From Muricea muricata (taxonomy: Eukaryota; Cnidaria; Anthozoa; Malacalcyonacea; Plexauridae): 64,000 nucleotides of DNA. The DNA lies in assembly GCA_963855995.1 (NCBI GenBank), contig OY979717.1, positions 61,658,243 to 61,722,242 on the forward strand. Direction: 5' to 3'. Numbering within the stretch: the stretch's first letter is position 1; every line of letters begins with the position of its first letter. The position numbers were made by a program, and so were the translations under genes. The notes below the pieces were generated by a model. The model was not told where the DNA came from. It saw nothing but the letters and a program-made list of their open reading frames with translations, and made no database searches. Positions 42,953-53,530 of this stretch are shown here, piece after piece.

Positions 42953-43145
42953 CATAGCTAGCCCACTAATTGATGGTATATTTTTTGTGATGCGCGCGGT
43001 CCAGTTCAATGCGCGGTCAGCTTGTGATGGATCAATGTTTACATCATGTATATGATGTAAACATTGACCATCACAAGCTGACCGCGCATTGAACTGGACC
43101 GCGCGCATCACAAAAAATATACCATCAATTAAAGGGCTACCTATG
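42953..43145. mobile_element. Palindromic MITE derived from the integrase/HECT transposon (193 bp)
   Basis: Both halves match the terminal region of 16968-17150 (TAGCCCACTAATTGATGGTA; CAGTTCAATGCGCGGTCAGC) and meet at a centre near 43049. The ends CATAGCTAGCCC and GGGCTACCTATG are flanked by a perfect 7-bp duplication CGAAAAC (42946-42952, 43146-43152). Confidence 0.9.
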
Positions 43146-43152
43146 CGAAAAC

Positions 43153-43840
43153 GACAAAGAAAAGTCAAGCTCACGTGTGGCACGACTGCACCATACATAA
43201 GATAATTGTCATCTCAACGTGTTCTTTGTTTAAAACGTGTACAAGTTAGAATGGCTCTAATAGTGTTGAGAGCATTTGCGAAAAGCCGGTCGTTTCGGTA
43301 CTTTTGTTGTTTTTTGAGCAGTTTTGATAATGAATGCATCTGTAAAATAAATTTCTGCGTGCGTCAATATATATAATATACTTGACTAAAATATAAAATA
43401 CTTAGCTAGAAAAGATTCAAACTTTACAATACTATCCACTGAGATTATTAATTCTATTTGAAATTTCTCTGTAGAATTTTAAGGAATTAAAAGTGATGCG
43501 TATGATCTTGGACTTGACTATCCTACGCAAGTGAAATATTGACATTATATGGAGGAACATATTAAAAAATACCAAAAAGAAGAAGACTGTGCTAACAGAT
43601 GACAATGTTTTAGCTAGCCTGCTGATAATAAAATGGTTCTTAACGGTTTTTAATGTTATTGTTTTAATAGATCGTAGTTTTTATGCTAATGCCTGATGCT
43701 ATTTTACATAATGATTAATGCTAACGTATAATAAATGACAAATGTATACGAGTATATACTGTAAGACGGATAAAATAAAGCAATTCATTTATTTCCTGAG
43801 GTTTTTTTTATGGTTTTCTCAATATGATACGCAAGCCTGA
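43153..43840. other. No gene recognised
   Basis: Interior of the TA-flanked element. No motif. Confidence 0.4.
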
Positions 43841-44291
43841 TTTCGACAACTTGCAGCAAGTCTGCCGCTCGGGAAAAGGCGCGAGACACCAGTTGTTTTA
43901 ACAAGATTGTTCAAAGTTGTTGTCAGCAAAAAACATTACTGTTATCATGTTGATTTTAGTTGTTCTAACAGCATTGTTTAGGCTTGTTGAGTCATCAACC
44001 GGGAACAGCATTGTTCCAACAACCGAGAACAGCACTGTTGTTTGAACAACCAGGAACAGTATTGTGTCATCAACCGGGAACAGTACTGTTGTTTGAACAA
44101 CCAGGAACAGTATTGTCTCATCAACCGGGAACAGCATTGTTCTGACAACCGGGAACAAATTGATAACCTGGGTTGTTGAATGTTGCCCTACATCCTGATC
44201 TGAACAAGCATTGAACAAGTTGTTGACAGCTTGCAACAGCATGATGATTTTTACGCGTGTACAAATTGGATTGTTTGTTAAATAATCCATT

Positions 44292-45602
44292 TTCCAGAGG
44301 TATACTTCATGTCTCGACAACTATTGGGTTTATTTTCCTACCAAAAAGGGAAGGTTTAAATCAAAGATGGCGGCAGGGCGAATAAATAGCGTCGGCGATC
44401 CGTTAAGGATTCCAAGGATGACTCACCATGACATCGACCAGGGAGACCAACGTACTGACCAGGTAGACCAAGACACCGATCCGGTAGGTCAATATTGTGG
44501 TCAATATGTGTGAACATTGTTTTGCTGCAGTTTATTAAGAATTCAGAGACCATAACCATAAATCCTAGTTTTAAAGTCGAAATAAATTGAAAACACCGGA
44601 TGTTTTGATCTGGGAAACAATCAAATGGCCATGGGAGAGGGAGGGGCTTGGGGTCCCCCTGCTTGTCATTCAGGGTCAGAATTGAGATTTGTGTAAGTCC
44701 AGTTAAAAGACATAGGGGTGGATGCCATGGACTCGTGTCGTTTGCTCGCTGTTTAAAGTAAAGGTTAGTCATTAGTGAACACAGGAATATGGCATTAGCC
44801 ATGTACCCTACCCCCCCCTTTTTTTAGCAACATGTTATAGCTGCAGAGAAAAGCAAAACATTTTAACCAGATACCAAATTAGTGAACACACGAATATGAC
44901 TTAATGCCATATTCATGTATTCACTAATGACTACTCTTAACTTTAAACAGCTAGCAAAACGACACAAGTCCATTGCATCCACCCCTATATCTTTTAACTG
45001 GACTTAAGGCCAGGTCACACGCTGCGATATGTCCCATGCCATTCTGATTTTGACGTATGTTGCTGCGTAAATGTATGCAAAGATGTCACATTTAAATTTT
45101 GCCTGAAACTGATAAACAGAAATAATGGCGCTAGCAGTAGTTTTCATACGCCAGAATGACAATCGCATGCAACATGTCGCATGGTGTGAGCGCGCCTTTA
45201 CACAAATCTCAATTCTGACCCTGAATGAGAATCAGGGGGACCCCAACCCCCTCCCTCTCCCATGGCCATGTCATTGTTTCCCATATCAAAATATCCGGTG
45301 TTTTCAATTTATTTCGACTTTGAAACTAGGATTTATGGTTATGGTCTCTATATTCTTAATAAACTGCAGCGAAACAACGTTCACACATATTGACCACAAT
45401 ATTGACCTACCGGATCGGTGTCTTGGTCTACCTGGTCAGTACGTTGGTCTCCCTGGTCGATGTCATGGTCAGTCATCCTTTGAATCCTTAACGGATCGCC
45501 CACGCTATTTATTCGCCCTGCCGCCATCTTTGATTTAAACCTTCCCTTTTTGGTAGGAAAATAAACCCAATAGTTGTCGAGACATGAAGTATATCTCTGG
45601 AA
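44292..45602. mobile_element. Long palindrome (arms of about 500-600 bp) inserted in the outer array
   Basis: Ends TTCCAGAGGTATACTTC and GAAGTATATCTCTGGAA. The arms include AACCTTCCCTTTTTGGTAGG and GACCAGGTAGACCAAGACAC in opposite directions. Flanks CATT (44288-44291, 45603-45606) could be a 4-bp duplication. The right arm is split by a MITE (45007-45197). The long frames in each arm are mirror images of one another and show no known domain. Confidence 0.75.
45007..45197. mobile_element. PIF/Harbinger-type MITE (191 bp)
   Basis: Ends AGGCCAGGTCACACGCTGCG and TGTGAGCGCGCCT, with TTA on both sides (45004-45006, 45198-45200). The other arm of the host palindrome has the empty site with a single TTA (inverse TAA near 44697), confirming the duplication. 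Confidence 0.9.
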
Positions 45603-47164
45603 CATTTTGTAAACGGGTTATATAACAAACAATCTATTTTGGAAATGGATTATATAACAAATAATCCATTTTGAAAATGGATTATATAACAAACAATCCA
45701 TTTTGGAAATGGATTATTTACCAAATAATCCATTTTTGAAATGGTTTATATAACAAATAATCCATTTTGAAAATGAATTATATAACAAACAATCCATTTT
45801 GGAAATGGATTATATAACAAACAATCCATTTTGAAAATGGATTATATAACAAACAATCCATTTTGGAAATGGATTATTTACCAAATAATCCATTTTGGAA
45901 ATGGATTATATAACAAATAATCCATTTTGGAAATGGATTATTTAACAAATAATTGACGTGCCGAATTGGATTCTTTATTAAATAATCCACTAATTTGGAT
46001 TATTTGATAAATCATTGAATCAGGCAAGCTTTTTTGTGTTAAATAATAAATGAACAAACGGCGCACGATATTTTTTCACCGTTAAGCAAATGTAGTATAA
46101 AGAGATATTCAAAGAAATCAAAATATTTTAAAGGTAGGTTACAGTCGCTTCTGCGCATGTGGGATAGGTTTGTTATGAGGAGCCTCCTCATAACAAGTTT
46201 CCAGTCCCACGGCATAAATGAAAACACGCGCGGCCGTCTGAATCGTTCTCTGTTGTATTGCAAGGAGCGATGGCGCATCAAGTCCTGGCATGAAAATTGT
46301 TGCTTTGAGACTTTCAAGATCAAACAATTAATATTGGATTCTGGAAACGTGGCAAATCGCGTTGCCTAAAGGTTTAATTATTCGCGTTCGGTAGCTTTTG
46401 CTTCAGATGCTGTGGGTTTCGTTCGAGACTTCGAGTCGCACTACAGAATATTCACGAGTCATGACATGCTCACAGGCTCTGTCATGCAAAGTGGTAAGAA
46501 ATATATTGTATTACTTTTACATAATAAGGAAATGTTAAGCTAGTTACGCTACCTGAGTTATACTAATAATATTCAGGATGTATTTAGAAGTTGACAAGTA
46601 TGACAAGAGGAACCTTACATGCAATCAAAATTTTGGCAGAGAACCAATTTTATCAAAACAAAATCACGATACTGTATATCACTCAATGAGTAAATTGTGG
46701 ATATGATCTATAACATAGCTAGCAATACATAGAGGATATTACACGGTGCATGGCGCGAAGATATTATTTACGAGTGGTGAAAACACCGGTTCAGGTTGGA
46801 ATAAGCGAACAGAGAACACATAAATCCCAGGGGAAAACACACGCGTTTTTCAAGCGTTACATCAGTATTTTTTCATGTCTTCACTAGTGAAAATATGGGA
46901 GATACGAGTGTTTTAGTTTACGGTGAAACATCCAAAAAGCCATAACCATATAATAAATGAGCTTATCCGATGGCTTTAATCATAGTTAATAGAAACAAGG
47001 ACATGGTTAGGAAAACTGAGTCACGTGACTGGATATGTTATTGTTCTGATTTATGTCCTGTGACGTCACGACGAAGGTGCACAATGAACGCATTCATGCT
47101 ATAATACAGTATGGGGTCGTATTGTATTTCAAAACTTTTTTGCTCCGTATGGCCATTTACGGTC

Positions 47165-47931
47165 ATGCCCGGCGCTAGCTGTAGCATTTTCGGATGCTCT
47201 ACATCTCGAAGGAAATTTGGAATAAGTATCTTTAAGCTGCCAAGCGGAGAAGAAGATTTGTCAAAGAAAACGCAGGAGGAGTGGGTAAACCAAATCACTA
47301 AAAATCGCGTAATTGATGTGGAGTTGTGGACCTAATAAGACGCCAAACTGCATGTGTGCGAAAAGCATTTTGAGGAGAAATTCATTGAAAAGCGTAAGTA
47401 TTGTCATTATTGTGAAATTTACATGAATTGTAATATTTGCATATTTATGCGTCAACTGTGGGTCTCTTTGGGTCTCTTCAGTCGCGCAGTACGAAGTCAT
47501 GAATCATCATGTTTACGTACACAATAATGTTGTTCGTATTAATTTACAGATGCTAGGATGCTACTCGTAAAAGATTGCTCCCGGGAGCTATACCGACGTT
47601 GAATCTTCCCCAAAAATCCTTCGAAACAGAAACAAAACCTAGAAGGCCTCTTAAACGCCACGAAACTGACGAGGGATCACCAGCTGCAAGTACTAGCAAA
47701 GAATCGAGTCGAGTATATATAAACATCTGGATGCCTAACTTCAAACGTAGAGTTACAGCTGTAAAATTAACTGGCTGGTCGAGAAAAGAACGCGAACAAA
47801 AGTTTATTTTCGAGTATTTTGATGACAGACACGCATTGGCCGTATATTCTTTGACTCAGGTCTTGGTTTTTCAATCACAGTGTTTGGCTGGTTTTTGCCT
47901 GATGATCATTAAATTTATCAATAAAACATGA
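47165..47931 (+). pseudogene. THAP-domain protein, two exons, broken
   Basis: Exon 1 from ATG 47165 (MPGASCSIFGCSTSRRKFGI): CSIFGC is the first zinc pair of a THAP domain, W in EEWVNQI is conserved, and HVCEKHFEEKF gives the second C-x2-H pair. Two successive in-frame stops (TAATAA near 47334-47339) interrupt the domain. Donor C|GTAAGT at 47394 and acceptor TTTACAG ending at 47549 flank an intron. Exon 2 has the typical THAP-end PGAIPTLNLP (47580-47610), then a basic Ser-rich tail. No transposase core is present. Confidence 0.75.
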
Positions 47932-48661
47932 AAACTAGACCATTGCTGCATGAAAATGTAAGAATAAATTTGTGGCTTATACAGTTAGTTCAGTGAAGGT
48001 TGACATCAACCATTGCCAAGTGTACAATATGCAGCGACAAAAGTGATGGAGATATAATCTTGCAAGGCCACTAATGTGCTGAACTTATAATAAAACTATG
48101 TTTTCCTAATTTTCCTTAGAGCACTCACATTGCACATTTCACTATTGCTGACTTCAAACTTAATTGAATTAGCTGCATATTATAAGCTAACAATAGTGTA
48201 CTGGTACCTGAGATCTATTATTGTGGTTACTAAATGCATCAGCTATGACGCTTTATGTTGTATTTAATTTTTATGATGCAAGTGCATATCTTAAAAATAT
48301 GTTGTGTTTGGCTACTTCATCAGAGGAACCCTGCTTTATAGAACTAGACAATTCTTTAATTAAAAACATTACAATTCGGAGGCTCAGATCTTCATCATTG
48401 CTAATAATTATTACTATTATAATTATTATTATCACTGATGAAGGTCTGAGCTACAGATCAAAAGCTATGCGATAATAAATTTATGTGGTGCTTCCACAAA
48501 ATTATTATTTGATTGGTAATCACCATGCAAACACACAAGGAAGTTGATATTTATATTATGCTTAGTTGTTATTTAATGTATTTTCTTGGAATCAAATAGA
48601 ATATTCAGGTTATTTTATAGATATGTGTTAAAAATAGAACACTGAGATACTGCAACACTTT

Positions 48662-48743
48662 ATTTACATGAGATAGTTGCATAAGATTTTCATAGTATAG
48701 TTATTTACATGAGATAGTTGCATAAGATTTTCATAATATAGTT
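48662..48743. repeat. 41-bp tandem duplication
   Basis: TTTACATGAGATAGTTGCAT and the following bases occur twice in a row just 3' of the minus-strand gene. Confidence 0.9.
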
Positions 48744-48768
48744 GCACAAATATGATCAATAATAAATA

Positions 48769-50177
48769 TCACTTTTTCTCTGATTGTTTCTGCAGTTGTT
48801 TTCTTAATGCCTTTGTCTTCGATTGTTTTGCTTTTAGTTTATATTGGCAAACAATGTCCTTTGCATGTGAAAAGCTTCTAACCCTAATATAGAGTTTTAC
48901 AAAGTTTTCCAATGCTAACTTGCTACATTCACTTGAAACACCAAAGTCCAAGCTTAAAATGATGTTTCCCCATAAACTAAGCACTACTGGTTGCATCAGG
49001 ATTTCATCCACAATCTTGTCAACAGGTATTGAAGTGGTCACAGCTTTACTATTTAATTTAAGAGGTTTCTGCGAAAGGAAATCTCTACACTCTCTGCAAT
49101 GCCTTTGACATTTTCATTTGATGCCCACAAACCACCTCGAGAAAGCGAATGAATATACTCATCCTGTTCTGTATCTTGCAGCTTTACTGATTTTAGCAGG
49201 CCTTGCAAGTCTAAACTACGGGGTGAATCCCAGTGAGAAGAGTTCTAACTCTTTTTGTACAGTGACCGAAGAACATAAACAGCAATATAGGACAGTGGTC
49301 CCAACTCTTCAGGATTAATTTTGATTTCTTCATTTTGCTGAAAATAAATTTCAACTGATATTACTTTAAAAATCATTATTTCTGTTTATACACACACACA
49401 GAGTTATCTAAAAACGGCAATCTTGTAAGGTTCCACCTCACATAATAAAAATAGTAAATCTGAACATTTATACCTCGGATGCTTCAGCTGTACTGGCCTG
49501 CTTGTGGTATGCAACCAATTTCTGAGGAAAGTGAATGGAATGAATCTGAGGCTGGGAAAAATCTTTTCCAATTCTTATAGATCTCTCCATAAAATCTGGC
49601 CAGGAAAACGTCTTGGTTGCATCTTCGACCAAGCTTCGAGAAGACCTCGCTGACGAAATTTACAAATTCCTCGCTAGGCTTCAATCCTTCCACCGTCTTA
49701 ATAATATCCTCAGGGTAAAGTTTCTCTTTCGGATTTTGTCATAAATTTCTTTAGAAAGTTTTTGAATTACGGCCATGTCAATTGTCCTTTTGGGGGCATT
49801 CTTTGACGCACCTACTAATGCTCCCACCTGTTCTTCGTGTTTACTTCGCTTATCGGCTTATGTCGAGTAAGTCCGCCTTTAGATTTGCATATTTTTGCGT
49901 ATTTATCACAGGGAAAACATTTGGTGCCCTCAACCTATTTTAAACATTTAAAAGAAAAGTTAGTTAATCGCTCCCGACTAAAATTCGTTTCAAAATACTT
50001 AACTTTACCTCAGTTATTCATTATTGCGTCTCTCAGCTCAAGATCAAATTCCAAAGTGTTCTCTTCCAGCGCTTCCAGAGTCTCTAGAAACGCGTTAGAA
50101 ATCCCCTCATCTTCAAATAACAGTTCGTTGTCGTCTACATCGATGACAGAATCGCTGTCTGAGCTATTTTCTCACAT
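48769..50177 (-). pseudogene. C2H2-finger protein of the THAP element, three exons, broken
   Basis: Exon 1 (50009-50177) is acidic (DSDSVIDVDDNELLFEDEGI) but codon 2 is TGA and another TGA sits at its end; donor G|GTAAAG. Exon 2 (49474-49933) has a zinc finger C-FP-C...H (CFPCDKYAKICKSKGGLTRH), frame changes, and FVNFVSEVFSKLGRRC; donor GAG|GTATAA. Exon 3 (48769-49337) starts QNEEIKINPEELGPLSYIA, has one TAG, then EYIHSLSRGGLWAS and the conserved-looking tail FVKLYIRVRSFSHAKDIV, ending basic. The SYIAxYV and RGGL motifs occur near the C-termini of several animal transposase-like proteins. An assignment as the transposase of this element is an inference. Confidence 0.6.
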
Positions 50178-50525
50178 GTTTTGAAGAAAAACGAAAAATA
50201 CTAAGACTTGTACTGATTGCGTTTAAAATGTCACTCCTTGAAAATTGTGCACCTTCGCGTACTACGTGACCTGTGAATTATGATCTATCAACATCCGAGC
50301 GAAAAGCCTTTGAAGTTTGCCGGCCTTCCTAACCATGTCCTTGTTTCTATTAACTATGGTGCAGGCTTCAACCGCTTGCACAAGGTGTGAAATAATTTAT
50401 ACACTTTATATGCGCCTTGTAGAATATGCGGTTAAATTGTCGTATTCTCGGATCTATTAACTCTATAGTAACTTTTATAATCCGTTTCCCGAACAAATTC
50501 AAAGTAATGAGTGAATTAAAAGCCG

Positions 50526-50687
50526 TGTCGAAAACGTTATCCTGTTGGTAACGTTTCCTAAACTAACTCACAACTCACTAAAAATCAACAATTTATTTCC
50601 TGTAACACGTATACATCTCACTCGCACGTTCGGGTCTCCCATGTGTCCTCAAACCCTAATTACCACACTAACATGAAGTTTCCGACA
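50526..50687 (-). repeat. 3' LTR of BEL/Pao 2
   Basis: 162 bp, TGTCGGAAAC...TTTTCGACA on the minus strand. It differs from the 5' LTR by a few substitutions, a 2-base indel and the last bases. Confidence 0.9.
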
Positions 50688-50828
50688 CACTCCCCCATGT
50701 GAATCAGAATGATTTACATGCTAACTTGGAAACTAAACCAAAAACTAACTTTAACTGTTCGATCACTAGCTAGTATTAGTTATACTTAATGTAAATAGTC
50801 ATAGCCAATGTTTGGTGATGTTTAACAG

Positions 50829-51965
50829 TCATTCACGCTGTTCATCATTTAATAGTTCACGTATCCGTTTCTTTGCTTCGACTGCGGCTTGACGTTTCGG
50901 AATGAATTTCGGTGCACTTGGATTTAAAGGATTTGATATAGGTTCCGACTCATTTGAACTTGTGTTCTCCCCGACTACGTTCTTGAAAATGTCACAACTA
51001 AGTTCCAACGGATATACCTGCTGCACTGCACGTTCTAACCGATCACGACCACTTCTTAATCGAACTGCCCGAATCACTCCGTCTTTGCCCGTGATCAAAT
51101 TTTCTACGATTCCGAGAGGCCAATGGTTCCTGTTTCGCTCTGTCGACTTTATTAGCACTACATCACCAACCGTAATGTGATGAAGGTCTTTAGACTCGTG
51201 TTTCAATCGATCACGCTCTCGCAAGGCTCGCATATATTCATTTGTCCAACGTCTCCACATTTCGTCCTTCGTACGTCTTAAAAACTTCGCTCGTTTCCTC
51301 GTGTTGGTGTCTTCTTGATGAGGCTTTAACTCTGGTAGATAATTTTGATTCAAGAACAGCATCGAGTTAGGCGTAAGCGTAGGTAATTGCACGTCTTCTT
51401 CCATGTAACTGAGCGGTCGATTGTTCATTGCGATTTCAACATCGAGGAGAACTTCACTTAATTCCTCCCAAGTGAGCATGCCACCGCCCACGGTCTTGTA
51501 AAAAGCTGCCTTCATCAACCCGATTAATCTCTCAAACTGCCCTCCCCACCAGGGGGCTCGGCTGAGATTAAATCGCCACGATATCTTATAATCACGCAGG
51601 AGATCATTTAGCTCTTCATCTTCCCGGACGGACTGTAACCACTTTGCAGCTGCGACAAAGGTGGAACCGTTATCTGAGTATATTAATGACGGTCTGCCTC
51701 TCCTTGCAATCAACCGTTTGAAACTCTTAATGAACTCTTTCGTTTCGAGACTAGGTAGCAAATCTAAGAACACCGCCCGAGTTAAACTACACGAGTATAG
51801 TGCAATGTACGACTTTCGTTCTTTTCCCTTATCTCGATACTTCACTGGTCCAGCAAAATCGACGCCAATGACGTTACATGGTGTGGACTGTTCGGTTCTC
51901 ACTTTCGGCAATGGACCAGGAGGCGGAGTCGGCGCAGGAACAGCTCTGAATTTCTTACATCCCTA
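50829..51965 (-). pseudogene. pol: BEL/Pao 2 integrase
   Basis: A long open frame from just after a TAG (51963-51965) that lies within the zinc-binding CxxC (DC, stop, GC). It holds the integrase triad in GVDFAGPVKY, IYSDNGSTF and GGQFERLIG, with 46 residues between the last two, exactly as in BEL element 1, then a DUF5641-like end (LGIVENLITGKDGVIRAVRL). The catalytic residues are present, but the stop separates it from the polyprotein. Confidence 0.9.
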
Positions 51966-52915
51966 ACAATCAGAAATCACTTTCTTTGTAAGCCTGCGAA
52001 GACGGGGTATCCAATACATCTCACGAATCTTTGCCATAACCAATCCTACACCGCGTGTAGGGTACACACGTGTGCCCTTTGCACTAGCTTGGTCGTAAAC
52101 AATGATGAATCTGGTAAATATAAGGGATATTCGCCCTGGATTCTGCCACAACACACCCAGATTCCGTCTGCGTTCAATTGTAGATTCAATCGAAGTTTGT
52201 CTTCAACGAACGTTTCAGAATTTACTGCTTGTTGCTGCGTTCGCTTCACCCAGAACATCTCTGCTGTTAAAACTTCGTCGGTTGTCATCGCTCCGTCTAT
52301 CTTCTTGGAAGGGTTTCGAGAATTATGGATGAACCGCGAGACCCATCCAAAAATCCTCATGGCTTTACCCAAGCCGAACTTACTGAGGATAGTGTCGAAG
52401 TAATTGCTGACCTCAACCCCAACCACAGAGAGTTCTCGTTGAACCTTCCTCTCCCCGTCACTTATCTCACTTGCCTTTGTCACGATTTGAGGCGGCCATT
52501 TGCTTGGATGTGCCAACCATGTTGGTCCCTTCCACCATAGCTCTGCTGCAGTTACGCTACCACCACGACTCCCCAGGTCCGCAGGGTTTTCAGTAGTTGG
52601 TACATGGCGCCATAACACATTCTCTTGACTTTTCATTTTGTTGACACGATTCGCAACGAATTGCCGATACTCGCCGTTGTCGTTTAACCAATGGAGTGCC
52701 ACTGTGCTGTCTAGCCAACAGTGGATATCTTTGGTGATCTTCAACCCTTGTAACGCACTTCTCACATTCACAGCTAGATTTACAGCCATATGGCCTGCTA
52801 CAAGCTCCAATCTCGGTATCGTAAGACTTGTTTTGGCTAGACGCGATCTGGCAGCCACTAGCCCTTGAACGACACCGGAGTCTTGTTTCACTACAGCATA
52901 CACGGCAGCACACAC
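51966..52915 (-). pseudogene. BEL/Pao 2 RNase H to integrase zinc domain
   Basis: Follows a TAA (52919-52921) immediately after FGDASK, the first catalytic Asp of RNase H. It includes ARSRLAKTSLTIPRLELVAG, HCWLDSTVALHWL and the linker (RHVPTTENPADLGSRG). A frame change at about 52050-52150 shifts it to the frame encoding GLVMAKIREMYWIPRLRRL. This region is what BEL element 1 has lost. Confidence 0.88.
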
Positions 52916-52918
52916 CCC

Positions 52919-53530
52919 TTATTTGCTTGCATCCCCGAACGAATGCAATTTCACTTCTCGAAGTGGCTCCCGGTACACATGAATACTTCGAGCGAAAGAT
53001 ATGATATACGGTAATGCTTGCTCCCACTTTTTCCACCGTTCAAGTAAGGTGTCTGAGATAGGCGCATCCCATCGCATCCTTGCGTCACATATGTCACGAT
53101 ATATCAATTTCCCTTCCAACAATACCGGTGAGACCAGGCCCAACGGGTCGTACACCTTCGCTAAACACGCAAGAACACCTCGTTTCGTCAACACCGCTGG
53201 TATGGTTGGAAACTCTACACGTAAACGATCATTAACTTTATCCCACGGCAAACCTAATAACTTGCTGTCCGAACACGTTGAATTTCCCTCTAGTTGTTGT
53301 TTGGCAAAGGTGGGTTCACTTTCGACACTGTCCGATTCAAGTTCGAAAACGTTCGAATGCCACTTATGTAACCTGAACTTAGCGTCGTCAAAGATCTCGA
53401 TTGCATCACGCTTTAACTCCTTGGCTTCTAATGTAGTCGGTGCACCGGAAATAAGATCATCGACGTATAGACTTTTTCGTACTTCAGCGACACTTTCCGG
53501 ATAACGAGATAGCGTTTCCGGATAGCGTTT
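52919..53530 (-). pseudogene. BEL/Pao 2 RT palm (YVDD) to start of RNase H
   Basis: The catalytic YVDD is at 53456-53467, followed by FRLHKWHSNV, LLGLPWDKVNDRLRVEF and VYDPLGLVSPV. A short duplication (AGCGTTTCCGGAT at about 53502-53530) puts it out of frame with the upstream RT. Confidence 0.88.

Larger units (their letters stand above)
38382..44259. mobile_element. TA-flanked element (Tc1/mariner-like ends), level 2 of the nest
   Basis: Left end CACGGCCAAAAATTG and right end ATTTTTACGCGTG, with TA on both sides (38380-38381, 44260-44261). Subterminal regions are rich in AACAATATTGTT palindromes (38470-38760; 43900-44230) and in CAGACTTGCTGCAAGTTGT (38780-39060; inverted at about 43840-43870). 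The MITE at 56683 has the same kind of ends. No transposase is seen. Confidence 0.7.
37762..46064. mobile_element. Outer foldback-like element with palindromic-unit arrays as TIRs
   Basis: Ends GCGCCGTTTGTTCATTTA and its inverse, followed inward on both sides by AACACAAAAAAGCTTGCCTG and by arrays of a self-complementary unit of about 32 bp (ATCCATTTTCAAAATGGATT core). Left array 37810-38380. Right array 45607-46030 plus the fragment 44262-44291, split by the 44292-45602 insertion. Arrayed TIRs recall Drosophila FB elements. TSD unresolved. The interior is entirely later insertions. Confidence 0.75.
46981..50358. mobile_element. THAP plus zinc-finger two-gene element (decayed)
   Basis: TIRs CATAGTTAATAGAAACAAGG and its inverse (33 bp, 50326-50358) enclose two convergent broken genes. 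The inserted segment relative to the uninterrupted right arm of the host element runs from about 46783 to about 50377, so the true ends may lie about 200 bp (left) and 20 bp (right) outside these TIRs. THAP domains occur in P-element and Kolobok transposases. Which group this is remains open. Confidence 0.65.

Noticed and set aside
44356..45538. Frames of about 140 codons in each arm of the 44292-45602 palindrome
   Set aside because: The two are nearly identical only because the arms are inverted copies. No known motif or start context.
46139..46369. Conserved-looking small frames in the arms at about 46.2 kb and about 58.5 kb
   Set aside because: Similarity reflects the inverted arms of the TTAA-flanked element. 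The frames are mirror copies without domain or codon evidence.
49837..50184. 115-codon plus-strand Ser-rich frame
   Set aside because: It is antisense to exon 1 and exon 2 of the zinc-finger gene, whose splice sites and acidic composition make the minus strand the better reading.
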